A DNA stretch of 64,000 bases from Fodinibacter sp963811825 (GCA_963811825.1 CAWESS010000036.1:124001-188000), one strand, 5' to 3'. Counted from the first letter of the stretch, positions 9,413 through 19,508 are shown. Numbers and translations: made by a program. Notes: generated by a model from the letters alone, not told the origin.

Positions 9413-10653
9413 CAGTTGCCCATCACCTTCTGCCACCTGGCGCTGTACTTCTGTTCTTCCTCGGGCGTGAGCGCGCGGAAGCCCTGGACGTTGTTGTCCG
9501 TGATGTACTCCACGCTCGGGAAGATGAACGGGCTCTCGGCGAGGTCGGGGTCGGTCTGGGCGAGGACCTCCTGCGCACCGACGACGGGACACACGTAGTT
9601 GACCCAGGCGGCGACCTCGGCGGCCACCTCGGGGTCGTAGTAGTAGTTCATGATGGTCTGGGCGTTGCGGCGGTGCGTCGAGGTGATGGGGATCATCATG
9701 TTGTCGCTCCACAGCGTGCCGCCGGACTCGGGGATGGTGAACTCCCAGTTCTCGTTCTCGGTCTCGGCGCGCAGGATGAACAGGTCGCCGCTCCACACGA
9801 TGCCGGCGATGGCGTTGCCCGACTTGAGGTCCTCGAGGTAGGAGTTGCCCTTGATCCGGCGGATGTAGCCCTCCTCCATGCGGCGCTCGACCTCCGCCAC
9901 AGCGGCCTCGAACTCGGGGTCTCCCCACTCGGGGCCGGCGATGTCGACGCCCTGGCTCTGCATGATCAGGCCGATGGTGTCGCGGAACTCGCTGAGGACG
10001 ACGATCCGGCCCTTGAGCTCGTCGGTCCACAGGTCGTCGATGGTCTTGAGCTCCTTGGAGACCTTCGACTTGTCGTAGCCGATGCCGGCGAAGCCCGACT
10101 GCCAGGTCAGGGACTGGCTGCGGCCCGGGTCGAAGCTGACGTCCTTGAGGCTCTCGAGCAGGTTGCTCGCGTTCGGCATCCGGATGAGGTCGAGCGGCTG
10201 GCACAGCTGCTCGCGGATGACTCGGTTGGCCATCCAGTCGGTGAAGACGAAGATGTCGCGGCCGATGTCCTGCCCGGCCCGCAGCTGCGGCGCGACCTTG
10301 TTGAAGTAGGCGTCGTTGTCCTCGATGTCCTCGGTGTACTCGGCCTGGATGCCGGACTCCGCGATGAAGCGCTCGAGGGTCGGGTACGTCTTGGTCTCCT
10401 CGTCGTAGTCGAGGTAGGCCGTCCAGTTCGCGAACCGCACGACCTTGTCGGTGTCGGAGACGTCGGTCGGCAGGACCAGCGCCGTCGCGCCACCGGCCGG
10501 AGGTGCCGGAGGTGCACAGGCGCTCAGGGCGGCCGCGGCGCCACCGAGGGCCGCCGTGCCGAACAGCGAGCGTCGAGTCAGGTCTGAGGACCTCGCGGCG
10601 CGAATGAGCGCGCGGGTCATGGGGTCGGCCGGAGGCCGCCGTCGAAGTGCCAT
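9412..10653 (-). CDS. potD: polyamine-binding lipoprotein PotD
   Basis: Periplasmic-type solute-binding protein of the spermidine/putrescine importer, held to the outer face of the membrane. The 413-residue precursor has a twin-arginine pair (TRRSLFG, Arg27-Arg28), a short hydrophobic stretch and a lipobox LSAC with the lipidated Cys near residue 46, so Tat export followed by lipidation is likely. The mature part carries PotD-type segments such as RFANWTAYLDYDEE and WSGDLFILRAE. It lies 13 bases downstream of the aldehyde dehydrogenase gene and overlaps potA, so it belongs to the same transcript. Confidence 0.92.
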   Translation of the reverse strand: MALRRRPPADPMTRALIRAARSSDLTRRSLFGTAALGGAAAALSACAPPAPPAGGATALVLPTDVSDTDKVVRFANWTAYLDYDEETKTYPTLERFIAESGIQAEYTEDIEDNDAYFNKVAPQLRAGQDIGRDIFVFTDWMANRVIREQLCQPLDLIRMPNASNLLESLKDVSFDPGRSQSLTWQSGFAGIGYDKSKVSKELKTIDDLWTDELKGRIVVLSEFRDTIGLIMQSQGVDIAGPEWGDPEFEAAVAEVERRMEEGYIRRIKGNSYLEDLKSGNAIAGIVWSGDLFILRAETENENWEFTIPESGGTLWSDNMMIPITSTHRRNAQTIMNYYYDPEVAAEVAAWVNYVCPVVGAQEVLAQTDPDLAESPFIFPSVEYITDNNVQGFRALTPEEEQKYSARWQKVMGN

Positions 10654-10666
10654 GTGGGTTCGTTCC

Positions 10667-12115
10667 TCAGCTCTCGATGTTTGCCATGACGTGCTTGATG
10701 CGGGTGTAGTCCTCGAACCCGTACATCGACAGGTCCTTGCCGTACCCCGACTTCTTGTAGCCGCCGTGCGGCATCTCCGCGACGAGGGGGATGTGGGTGT
10801 TGATCCACACGCACCCGAAGTCCAGCGCCTTGCTCATCCGCATCGCCCGACCGAAGTCCTTGGTCCACACCGAGGACGCGAGGCCGTAGTCGACGCCGTT
10901 GGCCCAGCGCAGCGCCTCGGCCTCGTCGGTGAAGCGCTGGACGGTGATGACCGGGCCGAAGATCTCGTTCTGGATCGCCTCGTCGTCCTGGCGCAGCCCG
11001 GAGAGCACCGTCGGCTCGAGGTAGTAGCCGTCGCCGAGGTCGGTGCGCCGGTTCCCCCCGGCCGAGACGGTCGCGTGGGACGGGATGCGATCGATGAAGC
11101 CGGAGACGTGGGCGAGCTGTCGGGCGTTGTTGACCGGGCCGAACAGGGCGTCCTCGTCGTCGGGCAGGCCGACCGGGGCCGAGGTGTTCGCGAACTCGGA
11201 GAGCGCGGCGACGAAGTCGTCGTGGATGCCGGGAGCGGCCAGCACGCGTGTGGCCGCCGTGCAGTCCTGACCCGCGTTGAAGTAGCCGGCGATGGCGATG
11301 GCCTCGACGGCAGCCTCGATGTCGGCGTCGTCGAAGACGACGACCGGTGCCTTGCCACCGAGCTCGAGGTGGACCCGCTTGATGTTCGGCGCGGCGCTGG
11401 CGGCCACCTCGGCGCCCGCGCGCACCGAGCCCGTGATGGCCACGAGGCTCGGCGTGCGGTGCTCGACGAGCATCCGGCCGGTCTCCCGGTCGCCCGTGAC
11501 CACGTTGAGCGTGCCTGCGGGGAGGAACTCGGACGCGAGCTCGGCCAGCCGCAGGGTGCTCTCCGGCGTGGTGTCACTCGGCTTGAGGACCACGGTGTTG
11601 CCGGCAGCCAGGGCCGGACCGATCTTCCACACGGCCATGAGCAGCGGGTAGTTCCACGGGGTGACCTGCCCGACCACGCCGATCGGCTCTCGCCGGATCC
11701 ACGAGGTGTGGCCGGCCATGTACTCGGCCGACGCCCGGCCCTCGAGCACCCGCGCGGCTCCCGCGAAGAACCGCAGCTGGTCGACCATCGGCGGGATCTC
11801 CTCGCTCGCGGTGAGCGCCTTGATCTTGCCGGTGTTCTCCGACTCCAGGGCGATGAGCTCGTCGGCGTGCGCCTCGACGGCGTCGGCGAACTTGAGCAGC
11901 GCCTGCTGCCGCTGGCTGGGGGTCGTCGCGCCCCACTCCCCCGCGAACGCCTGCTCGGCGGCGGCGTAGGCGGCGTCGACGTCCTCCTGCCCGCTCACGG
12001 GGGCGTTCGCGACGACCGCGCCCGTGGACGGGTTGACGATCTCGGTGGACGAATCCGTCCGGCCGTCGACGTATTCGCCGGCGATGAAGTTGCGCAGGTG
12101 ACGCTGACCGCTCAT
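10667..12115 (-). CDS. gamma-aminobutyraldehyde dehydrogenase-type aldehyde dehydrogenase
   Basis: Oxidises 4-aminobutanal (or a similar amino aldehyde) to GABA in putrescine breakdown. At 482 residues it is a complete aldehyde dehydrogenase: TPWNYPLLMAVWK for cofactor binding, the general base in HLELGGKAP near residue 250, and the nucleophile in NAGQDCTAATR near residue 284. The C-terminal GGYKKSGYGKDLSMYGFEDY is typical of the aminobutyraldehyde/betaine-aldehyde branch. The ATG at 12115 faces the divergent Lrp-type regulator gene. It leads the minus-strand arm of the polyamine cluster. PatD/PuuC-type activity is inferred; the exact amino-aldehyde preference cannot be read from the sequence. 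Confidence 0.87.
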   Translation of the reverse strand: MSGQRHLRNFIAGEYVDGRTDSSTEIVNPSTGAVVANAPVSGQEDVDAAYAAAEQAFAGEWGATTPSQRQQALLKFADAVEAHADELIALESENTGKIKALTASEEIPPMVDQLRFFAGAARVLEGRASAEYMAGHTSWIRREPIGVVGQVTPWNYPLLMAVWKIGPALAAGNTVVLKPSDTTPESTLRLAELASEFLPAGTLNVVTGDRETGRMLVEHRTPSLVAITGSVRAGAEVAASAAPNIKRVHLELGGKAPVVVFDDADIEAAVEAIAIAGYFNAGQDCTAATRVLAAPGIHDDFVAALSEFANTSAPVGLPDDEDALFGPVNNARQLAHVSGFIDRIPSHATVSAGGNRRTDLGDGYYLEPTVLSGLRQDDEAIQNEIFGPVITVQRFTDEAEALRWANGVDYGLASSVWTKDFGRAMRMSKALDFGCVWINTHIPLVAEMPHGGYKKSGYGKDLSMYGFEDYTRIKHVMANIES

Positions 12116-12291
12116 GGGTGACTGCTCCCAAAGGGGTGGGGGTGGGGTCGGTGCTACGGGACTCTAGGCGGTGGACCGCCGAAATCGCTAGGGATTCTGC
12201 ATCGGAAGTGAGGAAAAGTTACACGCCGGACACAATCGGCATACGGAATCCGTCACCGATGGCCTTGCAAACTGATGGGATCGGCGGCACG
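12116..12291. promoter_or_regulatory. divergent promoter region of the polyamine cluster
   Basis: This 176-base gap separates the divergently read aldehyde dehydrogenase and Lrp-type regulator genes. It is clearly richer in A and T than its surroundings between about 12180 and 12250, as expected for promoters. Lrp-type regulators usually control divergent neighbours, so an operator for the adjacent regulator is likely here. I could not define a convincing -35/-10 pair or operator by eye. Confidence 0.5.
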
Positions 12292-12795
12292 ATGGCGCCC
12301 GTGACTCCCTCCACACGACCGCCCCGCAAGGCGCGCGCGTCCTCCGAGACCCGCTTGGACGACATCGCCAAGCACATCATCGAGCTCCTCCAGGAGGATG
12401 GCCGGCAGTCCTACGCCGCCATCGCCAAGGCCGTCGGACTCTCCGAGGCCGCCGTCCGCCAGCGCGTGCAGCGCCTGCTCGACGCCGAGGTCATGCAGAT
12501 CGTCGCCGTGACCGACCCCCTCCAGGTGGGGTTCAGCCGGCAGGCGATGATCGGCATCCGTGCCTCCGGCGACCTCATCGCCGTCGGCGACGCCCTCACC
12601 GCCATGCCCGAGGTCGACTACGTCGTGACCACGGCAGGCAGCTTCGACATCCTCGCCGAGGTCGTCTGCGAGGACGACGACCACCTCCTCGACCTGCTCA
12701 ACCAGCAGATCCGCATCCTTCCGGGCGTCACGAGCACCGAGACGTTCGTCTACCTCAAGCTCAACAAGCAGCACTACAACTGGGGAACCCGATGA
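12292..12795 (+). CDS. Lrp/AsnC-family transcriptional regulator
   Basis: Small-molecule-responsive DNA-binding protein of about 167 residues. The N-terminal helix-turn-helix reads DGRQSYAAIAKAVGLSEAAV with the recognition helix RQRVQRLLDAEVM. The C-terminal RAM-type effector domain includes DYVVTTAGSFDILAEVVCED and the closing ETFVYLKLNKQHY. The start is uncertain: ATG at 12292 is chosen because upstream in-frame codons encode no family sequence; a GTG at 12301 is also possible. It overlaps the aminotransferase gene by ATGA. Its place between the two arms suggests that it senses a polyamine-pathway metabolite and controls both, which is inference. Confidence 0.88.
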   Translation: MAPVTPSTRPPRKARASSETRLDDIAKHIIELLQEDGRQSYAAIAKAVGLSEAAVRQRVQRLLDAEVMQIVAVTDPLQVGFSRQAMIGIRASGDLIAVGDALTAMPEVDYVVTTAGSFDILAEVVCEDDDHLLDLLNQQIRILPGVTSTETFVYLKLNKQHYNWGTR

Positions 12796-14232
12796 GCACG
12801 TACCCGTCCGACGTCTGGGAGCCCAGCTCCGACCGGCACACCGAGCACCGGCGCGCTGTACTCCGACGCCGCCCGTGACCACCTGTGGATGCACTTCACC
12901 CGGCACTCGACCTTCGAGGAGCACGAGGCCGGCGGCCTGGGCCACTCGGTGCCGATCATCACCCGCGGCAAGGGGTGGACGATCTGGGACGACCGCGGCA
13001 ACGAGTACATCGACGCCCTCGCCGGCCTCTTCGTCACCAACGTCGGGCACGGCCGCACCGAGATCGCCGAGGCCATGGCCAAGCAGGCCTCCGAGCTGGC
13101 GTTCTTCCCGCTGTGGTCCTACGCCCACCCGCGCGCCATCGAGCTCGCCGAACGCCTCGCCCACAACGCGCCCGGCGACCTCAACCGGGTCTTCTTCACG
13201 ACCGGTGGCGGTGAGGCGGTCGAGACCGCCTGGAAGCTGGCCAAGCAGTACTTCAAGCTCACCGGCAAGCCGACGAAGCACAAGGTCATCTCGCGCTCCG
13301 TCGCCTACCACGGCACCCCGCAGGGGGCCCTGTCGATCACCGGCATCCCCGCGGCGAAGTCGATGTTCGAGCCGCTCGTGCCCGGCGGCCACAAGGTGCC
13401 GAACACGAACATGTACCGCGCTCCCGAGCACCTGCGCGACGACGAGAAGGCGTTCGGGCGCTGGGCGGCCGACCGCATCGCCGAGGCCATCGAGTTCGAG
13501 GGCCCGGACACCGTCGCGGCCGTCTTCCTCGAGCCCGTGCAGAACTCCGGCGGCTGCTTCCCGCCGCCCGCCGGCTACTTCGACCGGGTCCGTGAGATCT
13601 GCGACGAGTACGACGTCCTGCTCGTCTCCGACGAGACGATCTGCGCGTTCGGCCGCATCGGCTCGATGTTCGCGTGCGACGACCTGGGCTACCAGCCCGA
13701 CATCATCACCACGGCCAAGGGCATCACGAGCGGCTACGCACCCCTCGGGCTGATGATCGCCAGCGACCGTCTCTTCGAGCCGTTCCGCCACGGCACGACG
13801 TACTTCCCGCACGGCTACACCTGGGGAGGCCACCCCGTCTCGTGCGCTGCCGCGATGGCCAACCTCGACATCTTCGACCGCGAGGGGCTCAACGACCGGG
13901 TCAAGCAGAACGCCCCGATCTTCAAGCGCACCCTCGACAAGCTGCTCGACCTGCCCCTCGTCGGCGACGTGCGCGGGGCCGGCTACTTCTACGGCATCGA
14001 GCTCGTCAAGGACAAGGCCACCCGCGAGACGTTCGACGACGCCGAGAGCGAGCGCCTGCTGCGTGGCTTCCTGTCCAAGGCGCTGTTCGACTCGGGCCTG
14101 TACTGCCGCGCCGACGACCGCGGCGACCCGGTCGTGCAGCTCGCTCCCCCGCTGACGATGGGCCCCGCCGAGTTCGACGAGATCGAGCGCCGGCTGCGCT
14201 CGGTGCTCACCGAGGCCGAGAACCACCTGTGA
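12792..14232 (+). CDS. class III aminotransferase, putrescine/GABA type, frameshifted
   Basis: PLP enzyme that probably moves the amino group of putrescine (or GABA) to a keto acid. The ATG at 12792 overlaps the regulator stop. After about 18 codons the frame breaks near 12844-12850; dropping one base links the N-terminus to GALYSDAARDHLWMHFTRHS and a complete domain. Key parts are the cofactor-binding TTGGGEAVETAWKLA, the aspartate motif LLVSDETICAFGR, and the lysine that forms the Schiff base in TTAKGITSGYAPLG near residue 308. Restored length is about 479 residues. Similar proteins are SpuC-like putrescine-pyruvate transaminases; which diamine or keto acid is used is not visible. Confidence 0.85.
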
Positions 14233-15599
14233 CCGGAGCGGCCTCGCCGCTGTGGTCGGAGGGTGCCGGCGACGCGAGCGAGAGCCGCGCCACGGCATCC
14301 GACCTGCCGTTCGCGGCCGAGGTCGTCATCGTCGGGGGTGGTTTCACCGGCCTGTGGACGGCCTACTACCTGCTGCGCGAACGCCCGGGGACCGACGTGC
14401 TGGTGCTCGAGGCGAACCGGGTCGGGTTCGGTGCCAGCGGGCGCAACGGCGGCTGGGTCTCGGCGCTGTGGCCGGTCTCGCCCGACACCCTGGCCCGCCG
14501 GTACGGGCGGGCGGCGACCCTCGCCCAGCTCGCCGCGCTGCGTGACACCGTGGACGAGGTCGGCCGGGTCGACGCTGACGAAGGCTTCGGCAGCGGGTTC
14601 ACCAAGGGGGGTGCGCTCGGCATCGCCCGCACGCCCGCGCAGGAGGTCAGGGCACGCGCGGATGCCGTGCACGCCGCCTCGTGGGGCACCGGCACCACCT
14701 GGCTGGATGCCGTCGCCACCCGCGAGCGCCTCGACGTCCCCTCGGCGCGGGGCGCCACCTTCAACCCCCACTGCGCGCGGGTGCACCCGCGGCGGCTCGT
14801 CGACGGCCTGGCCGCGGCGGTGCGCCGCCTCGGTGGACGGGTCGTCGAGGGGGCCCGGGTGATCCGCACGGCGGACCGGGTCGTCGTGCTCGAGGACGGG
14901 CAGCGGGTCTCCGCCGGCGCTGTCGTGCACGCGACCGAGGGCTGGACGGGCACCCTGTCCGGGATGTCGCGGCGGGTGGTGCCCGTGTACTCGCTCATGG
15001 TCGCGACCGAGGTGATCGACGACGACCGCTGGGAACGGATCGGGCTGGCCGGTCGCGAGGTCTTCAGTGACCACGGGCACGTCGTCATCTACGGCCAACG
15101 CACCGACGACGGACGGATCGCGTTCGGGGGTCGGGGCGCGCCGTACCACTGGGGGTCGGCGATCCGGCCGGAGTTCGACCTCGACGAGGTGGTGTTCGAC
15201 GCGCTGCGCTCGACCCTGCGCGACCTGCTCCCCCAGCTCGACGGCATCGCGTTCACCCATGCCTGGGGCGGGCCGCTCGGCATCGCGCGGGACTGGCACC
15301 CATCGGTGACCTGGGACCCGGTTCGGCGCACTGGACGGGCTGGCGGCTACGTCGGTGACGGCGTCGCGGCGAGCAACCTCGCGGGCCGCACGCTCGCCGA
15401 CCTCGTGCTCGGGCGCGACACCCCCCTCACGGCGCTTCCCTGGGTCGGGCACCGCTCTCCGCGTTGGGAGCCCGAGCCGCTGCGGTGGCTCGGGGTCAAC
15501 GCGGGGCTGAGGGTGGCCCACCTCGCCGACCGTGAGGAGCTCGCGACCGGCCGGCCGGCGCGGCTCGGGGTGGTGCTCGACCGCCTCACCGCGCACTGA
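14229..15599 (+). CDS. FAD-dependent amine/amino-acid oxidoreductase (DAO family)
   Basis: Flavoenzyme of the D-amino-acid-oxidase fold, in the group that includes gamma-glutamylputrescine oxidases. The 456-residue protein shows the FAD loop VVIVGGGFTGLWTAYYL with the glycines at about residues 36-41, the second motif GASGRNGGWVSALW, and the C-terminal FAD contact GGYVGDGVAASNLAGR. The GTG start at 14229 overlaps the aminotransferase stop (GTGA), so the pair is probably coupled. In this cluster an amine or modified polyamine is the likely substrate. No PuuA-type glutamylputrescine synthetase is present in the window, so the exact route stays open. Confidence 0.85.
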   Translation: MTGAASPLWSEGAGDASESRATASDLPFAAEVVIVGGGFTGLWTAYYLLRERPGTDVLVLEANRVGFGASGRNGGWVSALWPVSPDTLARRYGRAATLAQLAALRDTVDEVGRVDADEGFGSGFTKGGALGIARTPAQEVRARADAVHAASWGTGTTWLDAVATRERLDVPSARGATFNPHCARVHPRRLVDGLAAAVRRLGGRVVEGARVIRTADRVVVLEDGQRVSAGAVVHATEGWTGTLSGMSRRVVPVYSLMVATEVIDDDRWERIGLAGREVFSDHGHVVIYGQRTDDGRIAFGGRGAPYHWGSAIRPEFDLDEVVFDALRSTLRDLLPQLDGIAFTHAWGGPLGIARDWHPSVTWDPVRRTGRAGGYVGDGVAASNLAGRTLADLVLGRDTPLTALPWVGHRSPRWEPEPLRWLGVNAGLRVAHLADREELATGRPARLGVVLDRLTAH

Positions 15600-15620
15600 C
15601 GGGCCGCTGGCGATCACCCG

Positions 15621-17838
15621 TCAGGGGGTCAGGATGACGAGCTGCTGGGTGGCCCGGGTCATGGCGACGTAGCGGTCGACGGCCCCCTCGATGCCGTCGC
15701 CGAAGCCCTCTGGGTCGACGAGCACGACGAGGTCGAACTCCAGCCCCTTCGCGTGCAGCGGGGACAGGGACCGCACCCGGTCCGAGCCCGTGAACGTGGG
15801 GTCACCGATGACGCAGGCGACACCCTCGGCGTGCGTCGCCAGCCAGTCGTCGATGATCGCCCGGAGCTGTGCCACCGGGGCGTGCCGCACCGGAAGCCCG
15901 CTGCTGCGGACCGACGTGGGCACGTTGGCGTCGGGCAGCGCCGCTCGGATGACGGGCTCGGCCTCGGCCATGACCTCCATCGGGGTGCGGTAGTTGACGT
16001 CCAGCGAGGCCACGTCGAACCGGTGCAGCCCCACCCGCTCGAGCCTGGCCTGCCACGACTCGGGGAACCCGTGCCTGGCCTGGGCGCGGTCGCCGACGAT
16101 GGTCAGGCTGCGTGACGGGCACCGGCTGAGCACCATCTGCCACTCGGCGTCGGTCAGCTCCTGCGCCTCGTCGACGACGACGTGCGCGAACGGCCCGTCG
16201 TGGCGGTCCGACGACGCGCCGGGCACGGCATCCGCATCGACGAGGGCGGTGCGCAGGTCCTGCCCGCGCAGCATCGACATCACGCCCATCTCGGAGTCGT
16301 CGGTCGCGATGAGGTCGGCGACCACGTCGGCCATCCGCGCCGCGGTCGGCGGCCTCGGCCGCCTCGCGGCGCGAGCGGTGTCGTGACGCCTCGGGGTCGC
16401 CCAGTCGCCGACGTGCGGCGTCGAGCAGTGGGAGATCGGCGGTCGTCCACGCGCTCGGGTCCTCACGCTGCAGCGCGAAGACCTCGTCGCGCTCGAGCCA
16501 CGGTGCGCAGCGGCGCAGGTACGCGGGCACGGTCCACAGGTCCCCGACGAGGTCGGTCGGCTCGATCAGTGGCCAGGCCCGGCCGAACGCGTCGACGAGG
16601 TCACGGTCACCCGCGATCGCCCGGCGCACCCCCGCGCCAGGGTGCACGCCCGCGATTCCGTAGGCGTCGAAGTCGTCACCGGTGTCGGAACCGGCATCTG
16701 CGTCGGCGTCGAGCTCGGGGCGCAGCTTGTCCTCGAGGATGCCGAGCAGCGCCTCCCACACGACCTCGCGGCTCTCGTTGTGTGCGGCACCGGGCTCCGG
16801 CGCGTCGAAGGCGTCGGCCCAGTCGGCGGCGCTGAGCCAGACGTCGCCCCACGGCGTGCCCACCTCCATGCCCTCGGTGGGTGGCTCCTCGTACAGGCCC
16901 ACCGCAGGCTCGATCGCGGCGACCATGCGGGCGTCGGCCTTGAGGCGGGCGACTGCCGGATCGGACTCATCGACCGCGTCGGCGCCCTCCGGCACGAGGT
17001 CGCGCAGCGTGACGCTCTGCACGCCCTCCTCGCCGAGGCTGGGCAGCACGTCGGCGACGTAGGCGAGGTAGGGCTGGTGCGGGCCCACGAAGAGCACCCC
17101 GCCCTTGCGGTGGCCCAGGCGCGGGTCGGAGTAGAGGAGGTACGCCGTGCGGTGCAGGGCGACGACCGTCTTTCCCGTGCCGGGCCCACCGTCGACGACG
17201 AGGGCGCCCTTGGACCCCGCACGGACGATGGCGTCCTGGTCGGCGGCGATGGTGGCGAGCACGTCACGCATGCGGGCCGAGCGTGTGGCGCCCAGGCTGG
17301 CGATGAACGCCGACTGGTCGTCGAGCGCGGCGGCGTGACCGACGAGCCCGTCGGAGGTGAAGACCTCGTCCCAGTAGTCACTGACCTGCCCGAGGGTCCA
17401 GCGGTAGCGCCGGCGGCTGGTCACACCCATCGGATCGGCGTGGGTCGCGCCGAAGAACGGCTCGGCCGCCGGGGAGCGCCAGTCGACGAGCAACCGCTCG
17501 CCTGAGTCGTCGGTGAGCCCGAGGCGTCCGACGTAGACCGGCTCACCACCGCCAGCGGGCACGACGTGGCCGAGGCACAGGTCGAGGCCGTGGCGCCGCA
17601 GGGTGCGCAGCCGTGCACTCAGGCGGTGCACCTCGAGGTCGCGGTCCAGGGCGGCCTGCCCCGTGCCCGCCGGTGCCCGCCGAGCCGTGTCGAGGCGCTC
17701 GGACAGGTCGGCGATGGTGGTCTCCAGGCTCCTGGCGATCTTCGCGAAGTGGCGCTCGTCCCCCGCCACGAGGATCGGGTCGGCCTTCGCGGACACGTTC
17801 GCGGACAGGGCGAAGGCGGTGGTGCGTGCTGGGGTCAT
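15621..17838 (-). CDS. helR: HelR-type RNA polymerase recycling ATPase (HelD family), frameshifted
   Basis: UvrD-like superfamily 1 motor that in the HelR group pries stalled or rifamycin-bound RNA polymerase off DNA. The N-terminus (AKADPILVAGDERHFAKIA, then a coiled coil with RLDTARRAPAGTGQAALDR) is the part I associate with HelR. Walker A is GGPGTGKT near residue 218. The helicase half includes VVVDEAQEL, LTIVGDRAQ and the final AMTRATQQLVILTP. The frame breaks once near 16341; removing one G restores about 739 residues. It ends 21 bases from the convergent FAD gene. An inverted repeat about 90 bases upstream of the ATG matches the rifamycin-associated element. Naming as HelR rather than another HelD paralog is a strong inference. 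Confidence 0.82.
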
Positions 17839-17924
17839 CTGGTCGTCGGCTCCGATCGAGGTGGTCCTGCGGCCGGCTCCCCCATGACGGTCGCGGCCTC
17901 GGCCGGTGATTATTCGCGGTGAGG

Positions 17925-17945
17925 GGGGCCTTGCCGCAAGCCCCC
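17925..17945 (-). promoter_or_regulatory. putative rifamycin-associated element (inverted repeat) upstream of helR
   Basis: The arms GGGGCCTTGC and GCAAGCCCCC flank a single C and pair at nine of ten positions. The layout GGGGC-TTGC-n-GCAAG-CCC is that of the rifamycin-associated element described upstream of rifamycin-inactivation and helicase-like genes in actinomycetes. It lies about 87 bases before the helR start. On the minus strand a TATAGC hexamer (complement of 17952-17957) sits just upstream of it, so the repeat would cover the likely transcription start. The match is from memory of the consensus and needs checking. Confidence 0.75.
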
Positions 17946-18088
17946 GGGTGGGCTATACCTTGGAAGTGGAGGGGGACACCCGCCCAGCCTTCCGCTGGAG
18001 TCGGGTGCTGCGCCGGTGGCGCCGGCGGGCGGTCGAGCGCCCAGCTCAGGGGGCCGTGGCGGCGCGGGCTGGCCGGTAGGTTCGGGCC

Positions 18089-19235
18089 GTGCACGAGATC
18101 GAGGACCTGGCCGGCCTGGATGCCGCGCTGCGCTCACCTCACCCGCTCACCGGCTTGCGCCTGCAGGACCTCGACCTCACCCACCACGAGGCGCGGCTGC
18201 TTTCCCGCACCGACCTCGAAGGGCTCGTCGTGCTCGGCGGCCGGGTCGGCCACGACCTCGCGCGGCACCTGCGTCTGCACGGGGCCCTGGTGTTCCCGAC
18301 CGACCCGCAGGTGCCGGTCAACCCCTATCGCTCCACGCTCTACCGACCACACGAGCTCTACGCCGGGCTGCACGAGCGCGGGTACGAGGCGACTCCCGAC
18401 GCGATGGCCTACCACTGGTCACGTGACGCCTCCCTGCACCACGACGCGTTCGCGACCCTGCTGCGAGCGATCCACGACGACTCGATGAGCGACGCACTGG
18501 CCGAGGCCATCGGCGCCTCCCCCGTCATCGGGGTCATGGGCGGCCACGGCCTGGGCCGGGACACGGCGGCGTATGCCGATGCCGCACACCTGGGCCACGC
18601 GCTCGCACAGGCCGGCCTGGTCGTCGCGACCGGAGGTGGGCCCGGCGCCATGGAGGCGGCGAACCTCGGGGCGTTCAGCGGCATCCGCGGGGTCTCTCGA
18701 CGAAGCGCTGACGCGACTCGCCGGCGTGCCGTGGTTCCTGCCCGGGATCGAGCCGTGGGCGCAGGTCGCGCTGGCGGTGCACGACGACCTGCGTGCGGCG
18801 CGTGGTGCCGGGGGCGCGGTGCGCAGCCTCGGCATCCCGACGTGGTTCTACGGGCACGAACCACCCAACGTCTTCTGCGACGGCATCGCCAAGTACTTCT
18901 CGAACGCGATCCGCGAGGACGGTCTGCTCGCGCGCTGCGATGCCGGGATCGTCGTCCTGCCCGGCGCAGCCGGAACCGTTCAGGAGGTCTTCCAGGCGGC
19001 GACCCGGCTCTTCTACGCCACGCCGGATGCCGTGCTCCCCCTCCTCGTGCTCGTCGGGCGCGAGCACTGGACGCGGACGATCCCCGTGTGGCCGGCGCTG
19101 CAGGCCCTGGCCGCCGGGCGGCCGATGGAGCAGCGACTGCACCTCGTCGACTCCCCCGCCGACGCAGCCGCCCTGGTCACCGGATCTTCTGGGGCGAAGC
19201 CACCGCCTCGCGCGTCTTCCCCGGCATCACCATGA
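18089..19235 (+). CDS. LOG-family Rossmann nucleotide-binding protein, frameshifted
   Basis: Cytoplasmic protein of the LOG/TIGR00730-like superfamily, some of whose members release cytokinin bases from nucleotide monophosphates. The nucleotide fold shows VIGVMGGHGLGRD, then TGGGPGAMEAANLGAF near residue 181, and PGAAGTVQEVFQ near residue 291, a variant of the PGGxGTxxE signature in which Ala-Ala replaces Gly-x. An N-terminal region of about 140 residues precedes the fold. The frame breaks in the GGGG run at 18689-18692; one G too many explains it. Start is GTG at 18089. The 3' end overlaps the convergent DUF805 gene by about 59 bases. Substrate unknown. Confidence 0.75.
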
Positions 19236-19508
19236 GGGTCAGGAGGACGACGAACCCCATCGGCACCACCGCGAAGAGCAGCCACCAGGGGCTCTGACCG
19301 GCGTCGCGCAGTCGGCGGGTCCCGGCAGCGGCGAGTGGCACGAGGCACAGGACGAGGGCTGCACCACCGAGGCGCTCGTCGAGCGCGGCGAACGCTCCGA
19401 CGACGACGGACACGGCGAGGAAGAAGAACCAGAACCCGAGCGACTGGCCCGGCCGTCGAAGTCGCCCCAGCGGCGAACTCCCGTGACGCAGGCCTCTGCG
19501 AAGGTCAG
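19177..19508 (-). CDS. DUF805-family small membrane protein, frameshifted
   Basis: Predicted small inner-membrane protein of a widespread family without known function. The N-terminal reading LTFAEACVTGVRRWGDFDGRASRS is the DUF805 opening, and the part after the break (WFFFLAVSVVVGAFAALDE, then RRLRDAGQSPWWLLFAVVP) is its membrane core. The frame breaks near 19434-19440; adding one base joins the halves. The expected start methionine is a CTG at 19508, overlapping the stop of the upstream XRE gene, where an ATG would make the usual overlap. This may be a rare start or another base error. About 110 residues. Confidence 0.65.

Noticed and set aside
12253..14298. A minus-strand open frame of 681 codons opposite the regulator and aminotransferase genes
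   Set aside because: It is a shadow of the G/C-rich third codon positions; the plus strand carries clear family motifs.
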